Assembly: GCA_022661535.1 (NCBI GenBank)
Contig: JAKULF010000003.1
Location: forward strand, 4,960,001-5,024,000
Length of the DNA stretch: 64,000 bases
Reading direction: 5' to 3'
Source of the DNA: Eutypa lata
Lineage: Eukaryota > Ascomycota > Sordariomycetes > Xylariales > Diatrypaceae
Below the pieces are notes generated by a model. The model worked only from the letters and a program-made list of their open reading frames with translations, made no database searches and was not told where the DNA came from. A program made the translations under genes and the position numbers. Below are positions 50,764 to 63,373 of this stretch, one piece after another. Each line of letters starts with the position of its first letter. Position 1 is the first letter of the stretch.

Positions 50764-51611
50764 ATGGCTTATAAGGCCAATCATCCGATCATGGATGAGA
50801 AACGGCCCATATCCAGTTATACCCGTCGTCGACGCTATCGTTGGGTTGCGATTTTCATGATGGTCTCGCTACTCGTCTATATGCTATACAGCGCCCGAGC
50901 TGTATCTGCCTACGCTGGCAGATATTTTCCTGCATCCTCCTCACAAGCGCCGTCCACGTTATCGCAAAATGATACCCCCCATCCGCTCGTTCCTCTGGAA
51001 ATCCACATCATGAGCAAGTGTCCCGATGCGCAGTACTGCCTGAGCGAGCTGGTCCTGCCAACCATGGTCCAAGTTAGCGACAAAGTCAACTTTACCCTTT
51101 CCTATATCGGCACTCCGACCGAGAACGACGGCATCGAATGCAAGCACGGCCCTGCCGAGTGCATGGGCAACATCATCGAGCTGTGCGCCGTCCACCTCTA
51201 CCCCGACGCCAAGGTCCACCTCGGCTTCACCAACTGCCTTACGGAGGACTATCCGGACATCCCCGATAGCGAGCTGGTTGAAGAGTGTGCTCTGGAGTTC
51301 GGCATCGATAAAGCGAAACTAAACGACTGCGCTTCGCAGGATAACGGGGCTTTTGGCTTGTCCTTGTTGAGGGAGAGTGTTAAGAGGTCGGCCGAAGTAC
51401 GTTCTACCACACGCGTCCTGTAAGTGAGGGAGCATTTGTAATATTTTTCGCTAACTAGCAGTCACAGGCCAACGTTACCAAAAGCTGCACTATCAGAGTC
51501 AACGAGGAATTGTATTGCATACGCGACGGCGGAGAGTGGAAAGATTGTTCAAAGGGGGCAGATGTTGATACCCTTGTCACTACGATAGATGGCCTTTACC
51601 AGAACCCTTGA
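50764..51611 (+). CDS. GILT-like thiol reductase, membrane-anchored
   Basis: Two exons, 50764-51396 and 51468-51611; the 71 bp intron (GTACGT to TCACAG) is phase 0 and gives 258 residues. A basic cytoplasmic N-terminus precedes a TM segment (about 27-43), so it is a type II membrane protein facing the lumen. The GILT signature C-x-HGxxECxxN...C is complete at 126-141. The redox centre that is CxxC in most GILT proteins is spread here as CPDAQYC (C86, C92). GILT enzymes reduce protein disulfides in acidic compartments; this may be a vacuolar or secretory thiol reductase, with altered active-site spacing. The ATG at 50764 follows a T-rich run; an upstream in-frame ATG at 50662 would add an unlikely hydrophobic leader. 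Its last 32 coding bases overlap the DcpS coding end in antisense. Confidence 0.85.
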
Positions 51612-52714
51612 GAGGCTCAAAAATATTTGTCCATAAATCCGACGCTTCACCTACCGTATAGCTTAGCGAAATTGCATCCATCCCCGTCTCGTCGTCCCCA
51701 ACCATTGCTTCTAGCTGTTCAATGATACTGTCCAACCCTATTGCCTTTCCTACCGACTGTGTCGAGGTCGCCTCTAGTACAACGTGGACAACATGTATGT
51801 GAAGATGGTAATACGTCGGTTGGTAGTGAAAAAAGAGCTTCAGCTGGTCGGTGTCGATCTGCGGGTACGTCTTGACCGTGGCGTCGATCAGCTTGGCCTT
51901 CATGTGTCTTAGCCAAGGGATGTGTTTCTTCTTCAAGTCACGCAGGCTCCAAAGATCACGCCGCTCGACAATGCCCAGTAAGTGTAGAGTCTCGATCGTA
52001 TTGCGATCCCAGTGCAAGTTCGGAAGCATCAGGAAGCCCTCGTCCCCATCCCGGCCTAACGGCGTCCTATAGATGACGTCCTCGACCTCCTTGTGCCCCT
52101 CGATGATGTTGTAAACCCAATTCAGGTGGCCCTCCTCCCGATTCGTCTGCATAAACGGTCGGACTTTGTCGCGGTAGATCTCGGGCGTCTCGGTAACGAA
52201 GCGATACCCTTGCCTGCTGTGCTTCTTGATGTGCTTTTCCGTGCAGGGGCATATAAGGGAAAGCTTAAGGTCGGCAAATTTGTCCTTCTCCTCGCTCTCC
52301 AGGACGGGCCCGCCCAAACCTAGAAACCAGGAGTAGATGTCATTGTTCCCTAGGTTTGTGAGGCTACGCAGGTTCGCTGGTAGGGTCGTCAGATACTCCG
52401 GCGCATCGGGGAAGGGGGCGCGTTCGAGGATGAGTAGCGTGGGCTGGGCGTCGACTTGTCCGTAGAGTGTTATCCGCCGGCCTGCTTCATCTGGAATGTT
52501 CGTGTTAGTTTTAAACTTCATAGCAATCACCAGCTTCGCCCATAGAATAAGAGTGGCGTATACTAGGCGAATAGCTACACATATAGCTAGTAGCAATGGG
52601 CAGCGGGACTAACGATAAGGCTCCTTCGAGTTATTTCATACCTTGATTTAGCACGCGTTCGAATTGGAATTTCGGTATGAGCGCCTCGGCGCGTCTTTTG
52701 TTTTCATCTGTCAT
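51580..52714 (-). CDS. Scavenger mRNA-decapping enzyme (DcpS/Dcs1)
   Basis: Two exons, 52714-52642 and 52490-51580; the 151 bp intron has GTATGA and TTCCAG ends, with split codon G|AT. 327 residues. The N-terminal dimer domain contains ALIPKFQFERVLNQ and LILERAPF. The C-terminal HIT domain contains NLHWDRNTIETLHLLGIVERRDLWSLRDL and the catalytic HIT triad HLHIHVVH (253-260). DcpS hydrolyses residual m7GpppN cap after 3'-5' mRNA decay, in cytoplasm and nucleus. The length is close to yeast Dcs1. The stop lies inside the GILT-like gene's final exon, so the two mRNAs must overlap in antisense. The call is firm. Confidence 0.94.
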
Positions 52715-54227
52715 GGCCGGCTATTACTTAAACCAAAAGAAACAGGGCACAAGTTAGGTAGGTATAAGTTAAGGTTCTTGATCGCAATATCTATAATACC
52801 TGGAGCTTCTTATCAACCCCTCCCTTATCGCAAGTTTGGTCGGTAAGGTTTGTTCCCGTCTGCAGGGACTCCCAACCCCACCAAGTCCAGTCCCCGCCCC
52901 AGCACCCCGTAATAGGGGGTGATCAACTCAATAGAACACTTGTATCACCTAGAGGTGTTGATATACTAATTGTCTTCGGTACAGGTAGTCTATAAAGAGT
53001 TTTACTTTTGGACACAACAAGATCTAGTTTCACTACGGGTATTAATATGTTAAGTAGTTAACTAAATGGTTCGGGGTATTAAAAGTTCCCATCATAGAAC
53101 TCTCCACTCCCAGCACGCAAACATTAACTACCTCTAGTGTGTTAAGTACAGCAATAGTTAATTCAAGCCGTTTCCACGACAAACTCGATTTCGCTGACCA
53201 CATTGTAATGTCCGGGGAAGCCCAAATACAAAGCGATTAATTTTGTTTGGGTTTTTATTACACGCGGTGCCATCGATCTCCTAATGATGATACCTAGAAT
53301 CGGTTGTCAAATACTCCAAACCAGCATCCATTGCTGGCTTCCGAAAACTGTCTTGTCACGTTACTCACTATCTATATCTGTAATCCATAACTATCCTGGT
53401 ATCAGTTGATATACTTCTCTCGCTCTTTCTCTTTGGGCTTGTTCGTCCATTGCCTATCCCCTTTTCCGCATACTAGCCGTCGGTAGCATATAAAAATAAG
53501 CCAGTCGCAGCGGATCGTAACTGCAAAGACACTCATACACCAGAGGCTAAGGTATAAATAACTAAGAGTAGTTCTACCAAGATCACACCAAGTTGAATTC
53601 CTTATAGGTTATTCATATCGCCCATAGTATTCATATACGTACTCTCATACACAACAACGTGTTCGACCGCTCTCTATGTACATCACACGCAACAGTCTCT
53701 GGAAAAACATCGCCACCGCTAATTCGAGCCGCTAAACCACACCAAAAGATCAGAGTGAAAGGAATGACAAGAAGTCCGACGACAATAAACCAACCCAGAC
53801 AAAGACACACATATAGATAGACATTGGCCTCGGGGGACCCGTCCCGGCTTCATCACATCATAGATGAAACCATAAAATCCACCATACCAAAAGAGAATAA
53901 AAATAACCTTCGCGCCAACTCCTTGTTTCCGGGGCCATTTCTTATCCAGCTATTCAATACTTCGTAGCCAAATCGTTCACGTAAGATGATAAAGTGCGCC
54001 TCCATACCATCCCCTCTTCCCTCCGGGATATACTTTTGTAGACCTGTGAACCGTTTCAAAAAAAAAAAAAAAAAAAAAGTTTCTCTTAACGCCGACTGAA
54101 TAGATAATAACCCCTGTCCTAGAGTAAAAGAAACAAGAAAGAAAGGGGAAAAGGGGAACGGGGGCATGTAGCACGACATGGCGAGCTATGCCATGCTGAG
54201 CCGTAGTGAGATAGGTGAGTAAAGTAT
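52715..54227. other. Intergenic region with long A tract
   Basis: About 1.5 kb between the start of the DcpS gene and the stop of the Xyr1 gene, both on the minus strand. It includes a 21-base A run (54058-54078). The reverse frames at 53853-54328 read through this run and are not supported. The DcpS promoter and the Xyr1 3' UTR should be here. Confidence 0.55.
54058..54078. repeat. 21-base A homopolymer
   Basis: An uninterrupted A run downstream of the Xyr1 coding end (a T run on the Xyr1 sense strand). Confidence 0.9.
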
Positions 54228-57200
54228 TCACAGGGCCAGCCCAGTGCCGTCCCCTGTCCAGCGGTACAACGCCAGAACCTCGCGGCGGCGTTGATGCTGC
54301 TCGCCAAGATCCTCGGGCACACGGCCACGGACCTGGGCTAGAGCGCTGCGCATCACCTTGCTAAAGTTCCGCTGGAGAGACACTGTTAGCAACAAACTAG
54401 AGAGAGAGAGAGAGAGAGAACAGGTTTTGGGAAAGAGGGGAAAAGGTTCTTACCTGATATTCCGTATTGAGGGTAACGACGCAAGCCTCGTGGGCGCGGA
54501 TGATGGTCTCGCAGGCGCGCACGACGCTGGCGGAGGCCTCGAGCTGGAGCTTGTCGGCGATGAGGAGGAGCAGGAAGGAGCCCTGCAGCAGGTAGATGCC
54601 GAAGAAGAAGGGCATGAACTCGAGGCCCGGGTCGTACTCGAGGATGCTGTTGATGGCCTCGGCGGCCGACACGGCGTGGCTCGTCGCCGTGATGAACCCC
54701 TGCGACGAGATCCACAGGTCGTTGTCGTCCAGCAGGTTGATCGGGTCCCACTTACCCGTCAGCAGGATGTGCAGCACGTGCATCACGTGCGTCCCGTACG
54801 CCATCACGATCCGCGTTTGGATGTCCGACTCCGTCATGCGCGACGACGACGCGTTCGTGCGCACCGACCGCCCCGATGGCGACCCGACGCTAACGTTGTT
54901 GTTGTTGCTGCTGTTGCTGTTACTACCGTCCGCCGTGGTGGTGGTGGTGGTGGTGGTGGTGCAGCTCGGCGGCATCTCCAGCGTCGCCCCGGACACATCG
55001 CCCTCATCGTCCGCCACCGCATGGAAGTGCTTTTGCTCGAACGCCTTGAGGCTGTGCTCGTACGTCTCGAGGTGGCGCACGATCTCGGCCTGCTGGTCGT
55101 CCCACTCGCGCGCCGCGCGGAAGCTGACCCCGAACCGCGGGTGGTTGCGCGCGTGGTGCAGGTCCACGATCTCTCCCAGGATCGTCATCAGCGGTAGGAA
55201 GTAGCCGAAGATGCTGTGCCCGCTGCACTCGAAGTGCGGGCCCCGCGCTCTCCTACGGTGGCGGGTGGTGCTACCACCACTCGATTCCCCCTGTCCCGAG
55301 AGCAGCGAGTCTGTCGTCGTCGTTATCGTTATCGTTGTCGCCGTGTACGCGTCGAAGTTGCCGTTCTGCCAGTCCGTGTCGTCCATCGGCTGGTACAACC
55401 CCTCGCACTCGATGTCCAGCAGGAAGAGCGGCCGGTTGTAGCACAGCGCGAGGTGCCGGTCTACGACGTACGCGAGCCACCAGATCCGGCGCCGCTCCTC
55501 GCGGTCCTCGTCGGTGATGATGCCGGCGCTCACCTTGTTGCCGAGCTCGTCCTCGAGGTTGCCGTCGGCGTCGAGTTCGCTGGTCGAAGGCACCACACTA
55601 GTAGGGAGCTCGCGGCCGAGCTTCAGCTCCCTGGCTAGTGACCAGGCCGCGTTCCACCACCGAAGGCTGGCGCCCTTGTACTCGCTGGCCGAGACGACCG
55701 TGGCGAGGTGGATGTACGTGATGACGTCGTCGAGGGTGCCCGCAGCCCCGAAAGCGCCGGATTCCCCGGTGAGGTTCTCTAGGTTGATGGAGCCTTGCAT
55801 CGCAACGCCGAGCCCGCCGAGGGCTACGCCGTCGATAACGGGGCTGGATACCGGCGAGGTGTCTCCGGATGGCGTGTGGATGAGCGGCTTAAGTAAGTTG
55901 ACGGTCAGCTCCAGTAGTTTCTGGCAGATCTTGCCCCTGGCCGACGGGATGCCGGTTAGGTAGGCGGCATCACTGGTCTGCGCCGCCACCCAGAGCATGC
56001 TTGCGAGCAGCGCCGGCTGGCATTGGCGGGGCTTGCTGGGGTGGAGGAACGATCGTTTCCGAAAGACAAACCCCAGGACGTAGGGTGACATCGGGTGGGC
56101 ATGTGCTGACGAGGAGCTCGCGAAATACAGGTCGATTAAGTCACAGGCTAGCGAGACGGGTATGATATTGCCCAGATGCGGAATTAGGGGGTTGAGGACG
56201 GGATACCGCAGTTGCTGGTGGTAGTTGTTTTGTGGGATCTGTGATTGGTATTGGGGTGGAGGGGATGACATGGACATCCAGGGTGGAGAAGCAGCATCTC
56301 CTGCCATGGGATACGCACTTATAGGGCTGGTTCCTATGCGGAATGCCGCCGAAGGGTTTGTAGAAAAGTTGGATGGACTTTGTGTCTGCAGGGCATAAGG
56401 TATTTCGGGATAGCTAGACATGGCGCCCTGTCCTGAGCCGTAGGTTGCATGTGTTGGACCTGCCATCATGTGTGCTCCTAAATTCTGCCGCTCGTATGGG
56501 TTTTGAACACCACCAAACCCGTTTAGGTCCAGAGAGGTTGGGCTATCGAGTTGGTCGCTGTCCATAGCGCCGTTATGGGTTGGAATGTGAGATTGGTGGG
56601 AGCTCAACTCCGCTAGACTGTCAAGGCTGCCTGTCCTTTCGCTACGCTGCATCGCATCCTCGCTGATGTCGTTAAGTAGTTTTTCTGTAGAACTAAGTTG
56701 TTCTGTCTGGCTGCCGGAGGCGTTTTCCGATTTGTGGTCTGAAGACCCCGCGTTCTCTTCACTCTGGCCAGGTGATTTATGCCCGCCTTGAGTAGAAGTT
56801 GTCACCGCCGCTTGTGCCGCCGCTTGCTGGGCTAGATCCTTGCGGGATGCTTTCCCTCGCTTTTTCCTCTCGCGAATATACTCGCAGCCGAGGCCAAATT
56901 CTGCAATCGTTAGTTGATTTCTCCCTGGGTCGTTTTTTACGATTCCAAGCCGTTACCCACCTATGCAATGAGCACAAGGGTGCTGCCCATCACATTTTGT
57001 CCTGAGCTGGTTGCATTGGTCGCAAGCCCTGCTGATCCTCCTCCTGATGGGACCAGCTACCCCAGCTGATCGTGTGCCCGAGCTGGCATAGGGATGCTGC
57101 CGGTGCTTCGGTTGTGGTGCCCGCGCCAAGTGAGGCGTGTGCACTCCTACGTGCTGCTGAAGATGTTGGAGCGTATACTGTGAGCCGTGGCCAAAGGTGT

Positions 57201-57303
57201 CCAGGCCTGCGTGAAGGTGGCTAGGCGGGACATGACTAGATAGTAACGTTGTCGAGGGCAACGTATGGTACGGTGAAAACCGTTGCAATGGATTAGACAG
57301 CAT
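54228..57303 (-). CDS. xlnR: Xylanolytic transcriptional activator XlnR/Xyr1/XLR-1
   Basis: Three exons, 57303-56961, 56900-54454 and 54371-54228, with introns of 60 and 82 bp; 977 residues, as expected for this family. The 60 bp intron splits the zinc cluster; joined it reads [18 protein letters not shown] and so on, with Cys at 94, 97, 104, 110, 113 and 120, followed by the basic stretch [15 protein letters not shown]. The fungal-specific regulatory domain follows, with [20 protein letters not shown], the [27 protein letters not shown] block and a C-terminal [20 protein letters not shown]. This is the master activator of xylanase and, in many Sordariomycetes, cellulase genes. Loops contain codon runs (Thr8 and Asn runs near 54900-54960). 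An unusually long gene-free upstream region is present. Confidence 0.96.
54399..54419. repeat. (GA)n repeat in the last Xyr1 intron
   Basis: An uninterrupted GA run inside the 82 bp second intron of the Xyr1 gene, close to the splice donor of exon 2. Confidence 0.85.
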
Positions 57304-60300
57304 GGTAGAAACTGTCCTCCTTGGGTGATCTTGAAAGTCACCGATGTACTACAAGATAGAATCAGTCGGCGATGTTCCTGGTGAGCATGAAAGACGAACG
57401 ACTTCGAACGAGTGCAAGTAGTTGGCTGAAGTGGGCGCCTGACGTGTATGTATGGCTGGAAGAGCAAAGAGGCGTAGGATGCCCTAAGCTATATGGTTGC
57501 CGAACATGTAACTAAATCTATGCTTGGCAAGACGCATTTGTTCAGAGAACGGCAGTTGGCCGGACCGAAAAGATCTCTATTCGGATCAGTGGCATGTGCA
57601 TGAGGTCCCGCTCAACAGCATGACAGGTACCAAAACGGTATAGGGAGATCAACGACATTCTGGGGACGGCACGGCTCTAGGCTACACGGATGGCAATGCA
57701 GGGCACACACACAAACGGCAGGTTGGGTTGGGGGAGCCAGGAGCGAGTAGGGGGACGGGTCGAGTACAAGGGGTGTTGAGATATCGAAGAAGATTAAGGT
57801 AGGACATCCTACCAGACTCTACTCACCGGAGGTAACGAAGATCGCCGACGGCTTCAAGCAAGCTTCTAGCATTAACAGTCGAGATATTGCAAGGACCAGA
57901 CGGAAGATCCGGGGTGGTCAGGGACCAAAGGAAATAGCAGACTATGCTGAACCTGATCAAGGCAACTGGTTGAATTGAAGCTCTCGAATCCTCACTCTCC
58001 GTCCCAGAAAGCACGAACAATATGCACAGCCTTGGCGTGCATGTAAGAGAAGGGGGGGTTTCGTGTGCCCTTCGTCAATTGAGGTGGGTTCTATTGGAGA
58101 ATGGAGTGCTCCTTCTTCACTAGGCCAATATGAAGGCGCCTATAGGTATATTGAAGACGTAATTTACAGCGGCGGTACGGGAGTGAGTAACGAGGTGAAG
58201 TGGTAGCATAGGGATATAGTGTGTGAGAGGATATTCGGTGGTTGTATGGCTACGTCCGTTCTAGAGGGGTCTCTCCCTAGGTCTCCCATCATGCTCCCCA
58301 GTTAATAAGTTATATGGCACTTGGGTGACATTACATGGGTGAGGGCGTCGCGAGGGGAGGGGCAGGGATGGAGCCGACATGCAGCAGGGGGGAGGGGGTA
58401 GTAGACTTGCTCGAATGGGGCGAGTTGTGGAGTATGGAGAATTCAGATGGGACAGGGCTAGACAGGAACACGATGATCAAGCATGCGGAGGGTTATGTAA
58501 ATCATGTGTTCTGCATGTTACAACCAATGCCTTGAGATGAATTGGGGACGCTCTATATCCATTTTCATGAGTACACGCAGATGCAGCGTATAGAGTATGT
58601 AGAGACGTATCGGCCACCCGCAAAATAGGGCAAGAAGTGAAGGGCTGTAGGTGCTGGCTGAGGAGGCGGATCAGGTGACACCCTTCTACAGCATCGCCGT
58701 ATCGCAGTATACATCATTACAATTCTATCCATCTTCAAGCACACAGGTCGAAGTCATAGACGTGTTTCTTTGTTGTTCTTGGTTCATAGTAGTACCCCGA
58801 GTAAAGACTGCGAAGCAATAATCCTACGTATAGTACGCCACATAATCAGGGACAGGCAAATAGAATCACTTGTCGACGGTCAGGCACTACCCATTCGGAA
58901 CCGCTGGCGATAAAGGTGCCGTAGTGTAGGATGGGGGGAAAACCTGCCGTGACCGGGAGTGAGACTCAGAGCAGCAGCTCTAGAGTGGCGGCACTTGGAC
59001 TGTGCCATCCCTGTACCAGTCTATCCCCGATGTCAGTCTTGGCATTATGTATACCCCATAAACTTACCAAAGATGGTGTCGAGCGTCTCCATTTTAGGTC
59101 ACACTGAAGCGGAAGCAGCTAAATATTCTCCAGCTTGGTCACGATCTTCTACGTAGTAGTCTACTGCCCTACAGCTTGAGGACACCGCTCGATCTAGTTT
59201 GACATTTCACGAGATATCGTGGCGAGATCAACCATGTCCTGCATGTCATAACCAACTCACTAACTACATACGGTGCTTTTAACGTTCCTAACTATAGTCT
59301 AGTTACTTAGTTCGTATAGACTCGCTATTGAATAATAAATAATATCAATGGAGACCGGTAACATGATAGTTCAATCCAGTGTTTCCTATCTTCTCATAAT
59401 CTAAGTTCATGCTGAGGTGTTGATAGGTATGAGATGCGCATTGACAAACTTGTGCTTAGTTCAGCCGTCTTGCTCTTCTTGAAGCTGTAAGTCGACATAC
59501 TCCAACGAATATTCAAGTATGGTTAGCTTAAGGAGGGTATGACAAAGATTATCTATCCGTACCCTGCGTACATAGTCGGAAGACTAGGGTTTAAACTGAC
59601 ATGGGCTGGCTTTGCCCCTCGATACCGTAGCCTTAGGGAGAGAGCCTCCAATATTGGACTATGTATGACGCATAACTTCGCTTAGATGATATATCTGCTT
59701 GTACATAATATTATAGCTGGTTTCTTCGTTTCTCGTATGTCCCAGTGGTGAAGAAGAGTACTAATAAGGCACTGAAAACCCGCGACATCGCGCTAAAATG
59801 TTGACTTCATTAGACCCAACATGATACAGTAGCTTTTACTTGTTGCCGAGGTACAGACCTATGTAGTTAAATGCTTACGTAAATTCATCAATGTGTTCCA
59901 TTGCAATTTAGACATGGACGTTATTACTAGGAATAATAAACCATCTGTTTCTTTGTCATCCGATACTATACCCTCGTTATGCCGTTATGTGAAATCGCCT
60001 TTGGTCCGGCGTAATAGGTAAGAAAATGTTAGTCATGAGGACGGCATACTCCGTGTTAATAACCGGTTCTTAGTCTTCAGCGAGGGATCCAAATTCCTGG
60101 GATAGATGAATAGACACCTGGAAGAGTGACCCTCGATGCCGAAATACCATGCCTCCGAATCGAGACAAGGGGAGACGTGGCCGCTAGTAGGTAACTTCGA
60201 CTTGAAGACCCCTAATGCCCATGAGAATACATGATATAGTCAGAGTATAACATAGAATCCTCATGGCTCTAAAACTGTAAGCGATCCCCTCATGCTTGCT

Positions 60301-61487
60301 CCTATATAGCTTGGTCACGGAAATTAAAAATCTCCGTACATGTGGAAGTCATAAAGTTTAAATTGTCAGGCACGTACTAGTTCAAATACAGTATATCCTT
60401 TACCAGTGTCAGACGACTTGTCTCGGTCGGAAACTGTACCCGGTTTAGTTATGTATAGATGCCTTTATTTCCTACACGGAAACCTTGTTCAGCTAATTAG
60501 TCCAGTTGGAACTAAATACATCCCTTTTCACTACCCTTTCGATGTTGAAATTGTCTTTCCTTGACTAGTAATTATGGCATGAAAAGATGTGACTATAGTT
60601 ACAGCTTGTTCTATCCTAAGTACCTCCTAATTATATACTGGATAATCTTAGTTCCCTCCGGCGTTTGTATGTAAGGTAGGTAGGTACCTAGGTTTACCTA
60701 TAGCACGCACAGTTTACCATTTACCTGGAGCGACCTACATACACATTATACTATTATACTAGAGTCTCTCTGCATGACGCAGTATGACTCTCCGTGCCTT
60801 AATCGCCAAAAAGGGTACCTGATCGACATGCAAGCAATATACATATCCTGATTCCCATCTCTCCGTCAACCCTTTACCATCTCGACAATAATGCAGCTCA
60901 CCGAGGAGAGTTTTGATAGATAATATTGTTAAGTCATGGGCAGCACAGTAAAGGTGCCCAACTGGTTAGAGTGAAGGTCCTCGGTCAACTTAAGCCGTAA
61001 CTTGTAGCTGAGTGCCACTAACGGTGATCGGTCCGAGATTCCCATGTGGCCCCCAATGAATGCAAGGAATACCCTTCAGCTAATCCTATTGGTGGCCTCT
61101 AAGAGACCCTTGCGCCCATCACCTGGACCTTAAATCCACGAACCAATGGAAGTCAGAGTCGCCGGGGGCACTTTGAGCAACGTCCATATGTAGGGCAGAG
61201 TTCCACCCTCAGCCAGGCTTTGATGAGTATGAAGCCGTAATAAGTTTCACCGGACAATGCCCAAAGGGCGAACGGATCGCAACCAAACTGTGTCGCACTG
61301 ATCTTGGCATCGATTCGAATTCTGCTAACTACCTACTGGAATACGAGTAGCGTCTAACGGCAATTGTTCAATCTTGGATATCGCGTACGGACCGTCACGA
61401 GTCACCACCGATCACATCAGCGATCATCGATCACCGACATAACTACTTGAATCGATATGTTATGATATGCAATAAGCCGATGTTGAC

Positions 61488-61517
61488 GCCACAGTTATCA
61501 ACAATAACAACTGTGGC
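61488..61517. repeat. Short perfect hairpin
   Basis: GCCACAGTT and AACTGTGGC form 9-bp perfect arms around a 12-base A/T-rich loop. The role is unknown; it could be a chance palindrome or a transcription-factor site. Confidence 0.55.
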
Positions 61518-63344
61518 AGTCCGGAAGGAAACGCACTTTTTATTCGGTGACATCACAACAGCAGACAGGCTATTCCACGGTTTTACACGTTAAGAGCTTC
61601 AAAAAATGGTAGCTACTTTCGATCGAAGATGACTATGGGGTCTCAGGAGTGGGGGAGATATTGAGTAGGAAAGTTCCGTTGACTTGAGGTTTTTCTTTCC
61701 CAATATATTCATTTCTTTTCTTTTCCCTCTTTTGATGTAGGTACAATATACCTGCTACTATGCATTCACACGCCCCAGCCGCCGTGACACCTTCTCAAAG
61801 AATGATGCTGAGGTCTCAACTAATAACAAGATGAATTGTCTGTTGATAGTGAGCGACGGTTCCAATGAGATTACCGGAACTCGGGCGTGTTGTGCCCATT
61901 GGTGGTTTGGCTTGTTCATTAAAATCCTTACCCCAGTCTACCTGGTTAGGTAAAGTCGCATTCCATTTCAATTGCTGGGGGAAATGGGGGAAAGGCACGG
62001 TACAATCCGACCTCCAAAAAAAAAAACAATGCCCCGCAACATCTCACGGAAGAGGGACCGACTTCCCTTTGGACTGCAGGGCTGCTGGATGGAATCAAGT
62101 TGGTTGAACCGAAGCCACGTCACACAATGTTTAAGACAAATTTCAACGAAGTCCGAATATATCAATTGAATCGACGACGCGTGCTTAATAGATCGTACAT
62201 CTGCCCGACTTTTACGCGACGACATGTTCGACAATGCATGGCCCTACTCCATTTGACGCGACATTTCAGCCGCTCGCAGAAGCTTGAGGTTTGGTAGTAG
62301 TCAAGCACGTTATGTATTTAGCGAGAGCCTCATCCTCGTCGCTAAGCGTCACGGCGGCTAGCGGCTTTGAATCCAGTAGGCAAGGTGGGATCGTGAGGAG
62401 CATGGACTAAAGGAAAGGCTCAGTGCTGGAGTCTTAACGGCCCGCGTTGGCGCTTCGAACCTGGCATTCCGAATCCCCAGCCTATATCAGACGAAAATAT
62501 CACAGCTGATGGCTGCAATAACGCCGTTGTTATACCCCCCCCCCAGGCTCACGGGTACCCTGCGCGTTTGGGTTGCTTTTGCCTCGCAGCATATACGTAT
62601 CTACCCGCAGGTTGCAAAGATGAAAAGAAAGGTACACACACTTGTTCCACGTGCCGGGCCGTCAAATAATTCGCGCTGGTTCACCATCCGCAGGAACAGT
62701 GTCGCTATAGAAGAGAGATAATGGCATCTCATTCACCACAAACGCACATTTCAAGAGTGGCTAGCTGTGGGACACATCCGGGGACCTACAGGCCCGAATA
62801 ACAAGTACCAAGCATCTGTTGGACGTAAACGTAGATTCGAAATCGATCTACCGACATACCCTTGTATGCAGTATTGGTCGCGAGAGAGAGAGATGGGCTG
62901 TTGTTGATACATTATATTAACTCAGCGAGCTTTTCTCGGTGTTAGCACTAACACCTACGGCACTGATCCGATAAATTTTTGAAGATAGCTATGCTAGGTA
63001 CGAAAAGGGGGATAATAAACGTACATAAGGTATGAAGCATTTTGCTAGTAGGCCGCTTACAGGTAGTATAGCCTTTCTCAAGCATATTGGCATGACACGA
63101 AATTTGGAGATCGCGCTTGCGGCTACTCGAAGGATTAAGCCGCCACCTATTAGGTGAGAAGGCCTTGCCCCCATACATCAACGCCGCAGCAGCAAGGGTT
63201 CCCCAGATTTTCAGTGGCTAGCACACATCGCCTTGCGCAAGAGTAGATATGTTTTGTAAAGACAGATAGTCTATTGGCTGAGACGTGAAAATTACCCTGT
63301 GATCTTTCCATTGGCAACTCCACCGTCAAAACCCTCGAAGCTTT

Positions 63345-63373
63345 GCTAAGCATCCTAAGCATCCTAAGCATTC
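63345..63373. repeat. Short tandem repeat GCATCCTAA
   Basis: Two full units and flanking partial copies of a 9-base unit in tandem, in non-coding sequence. Confidence 0.8.

Noticed and set aside
53853..54328. Minus-strand frames with a poly-Phe run
   Set aside because: They read through the 21-base A tract and do not match any family; chance frames in the Xyr1 3' region.
54358..55638. Long plus-strand frames opposite Xyr1
   Set aside because: Antisense shadows of a GC3-rich coding exon; the minus-strand product is unmistakable.
58335..58535. 66-codon frame in the Xyr1 upstream region
   Set aside because: Short, G-rich, no homology features; more likely promoter sequence.
62440..62480. tRNA-like T-loop (GGTTCGAAGC on the minus strand)
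   Set aside because: The flanking bases do not pair into a T-stem and no anticodon or acceptor arm is found.
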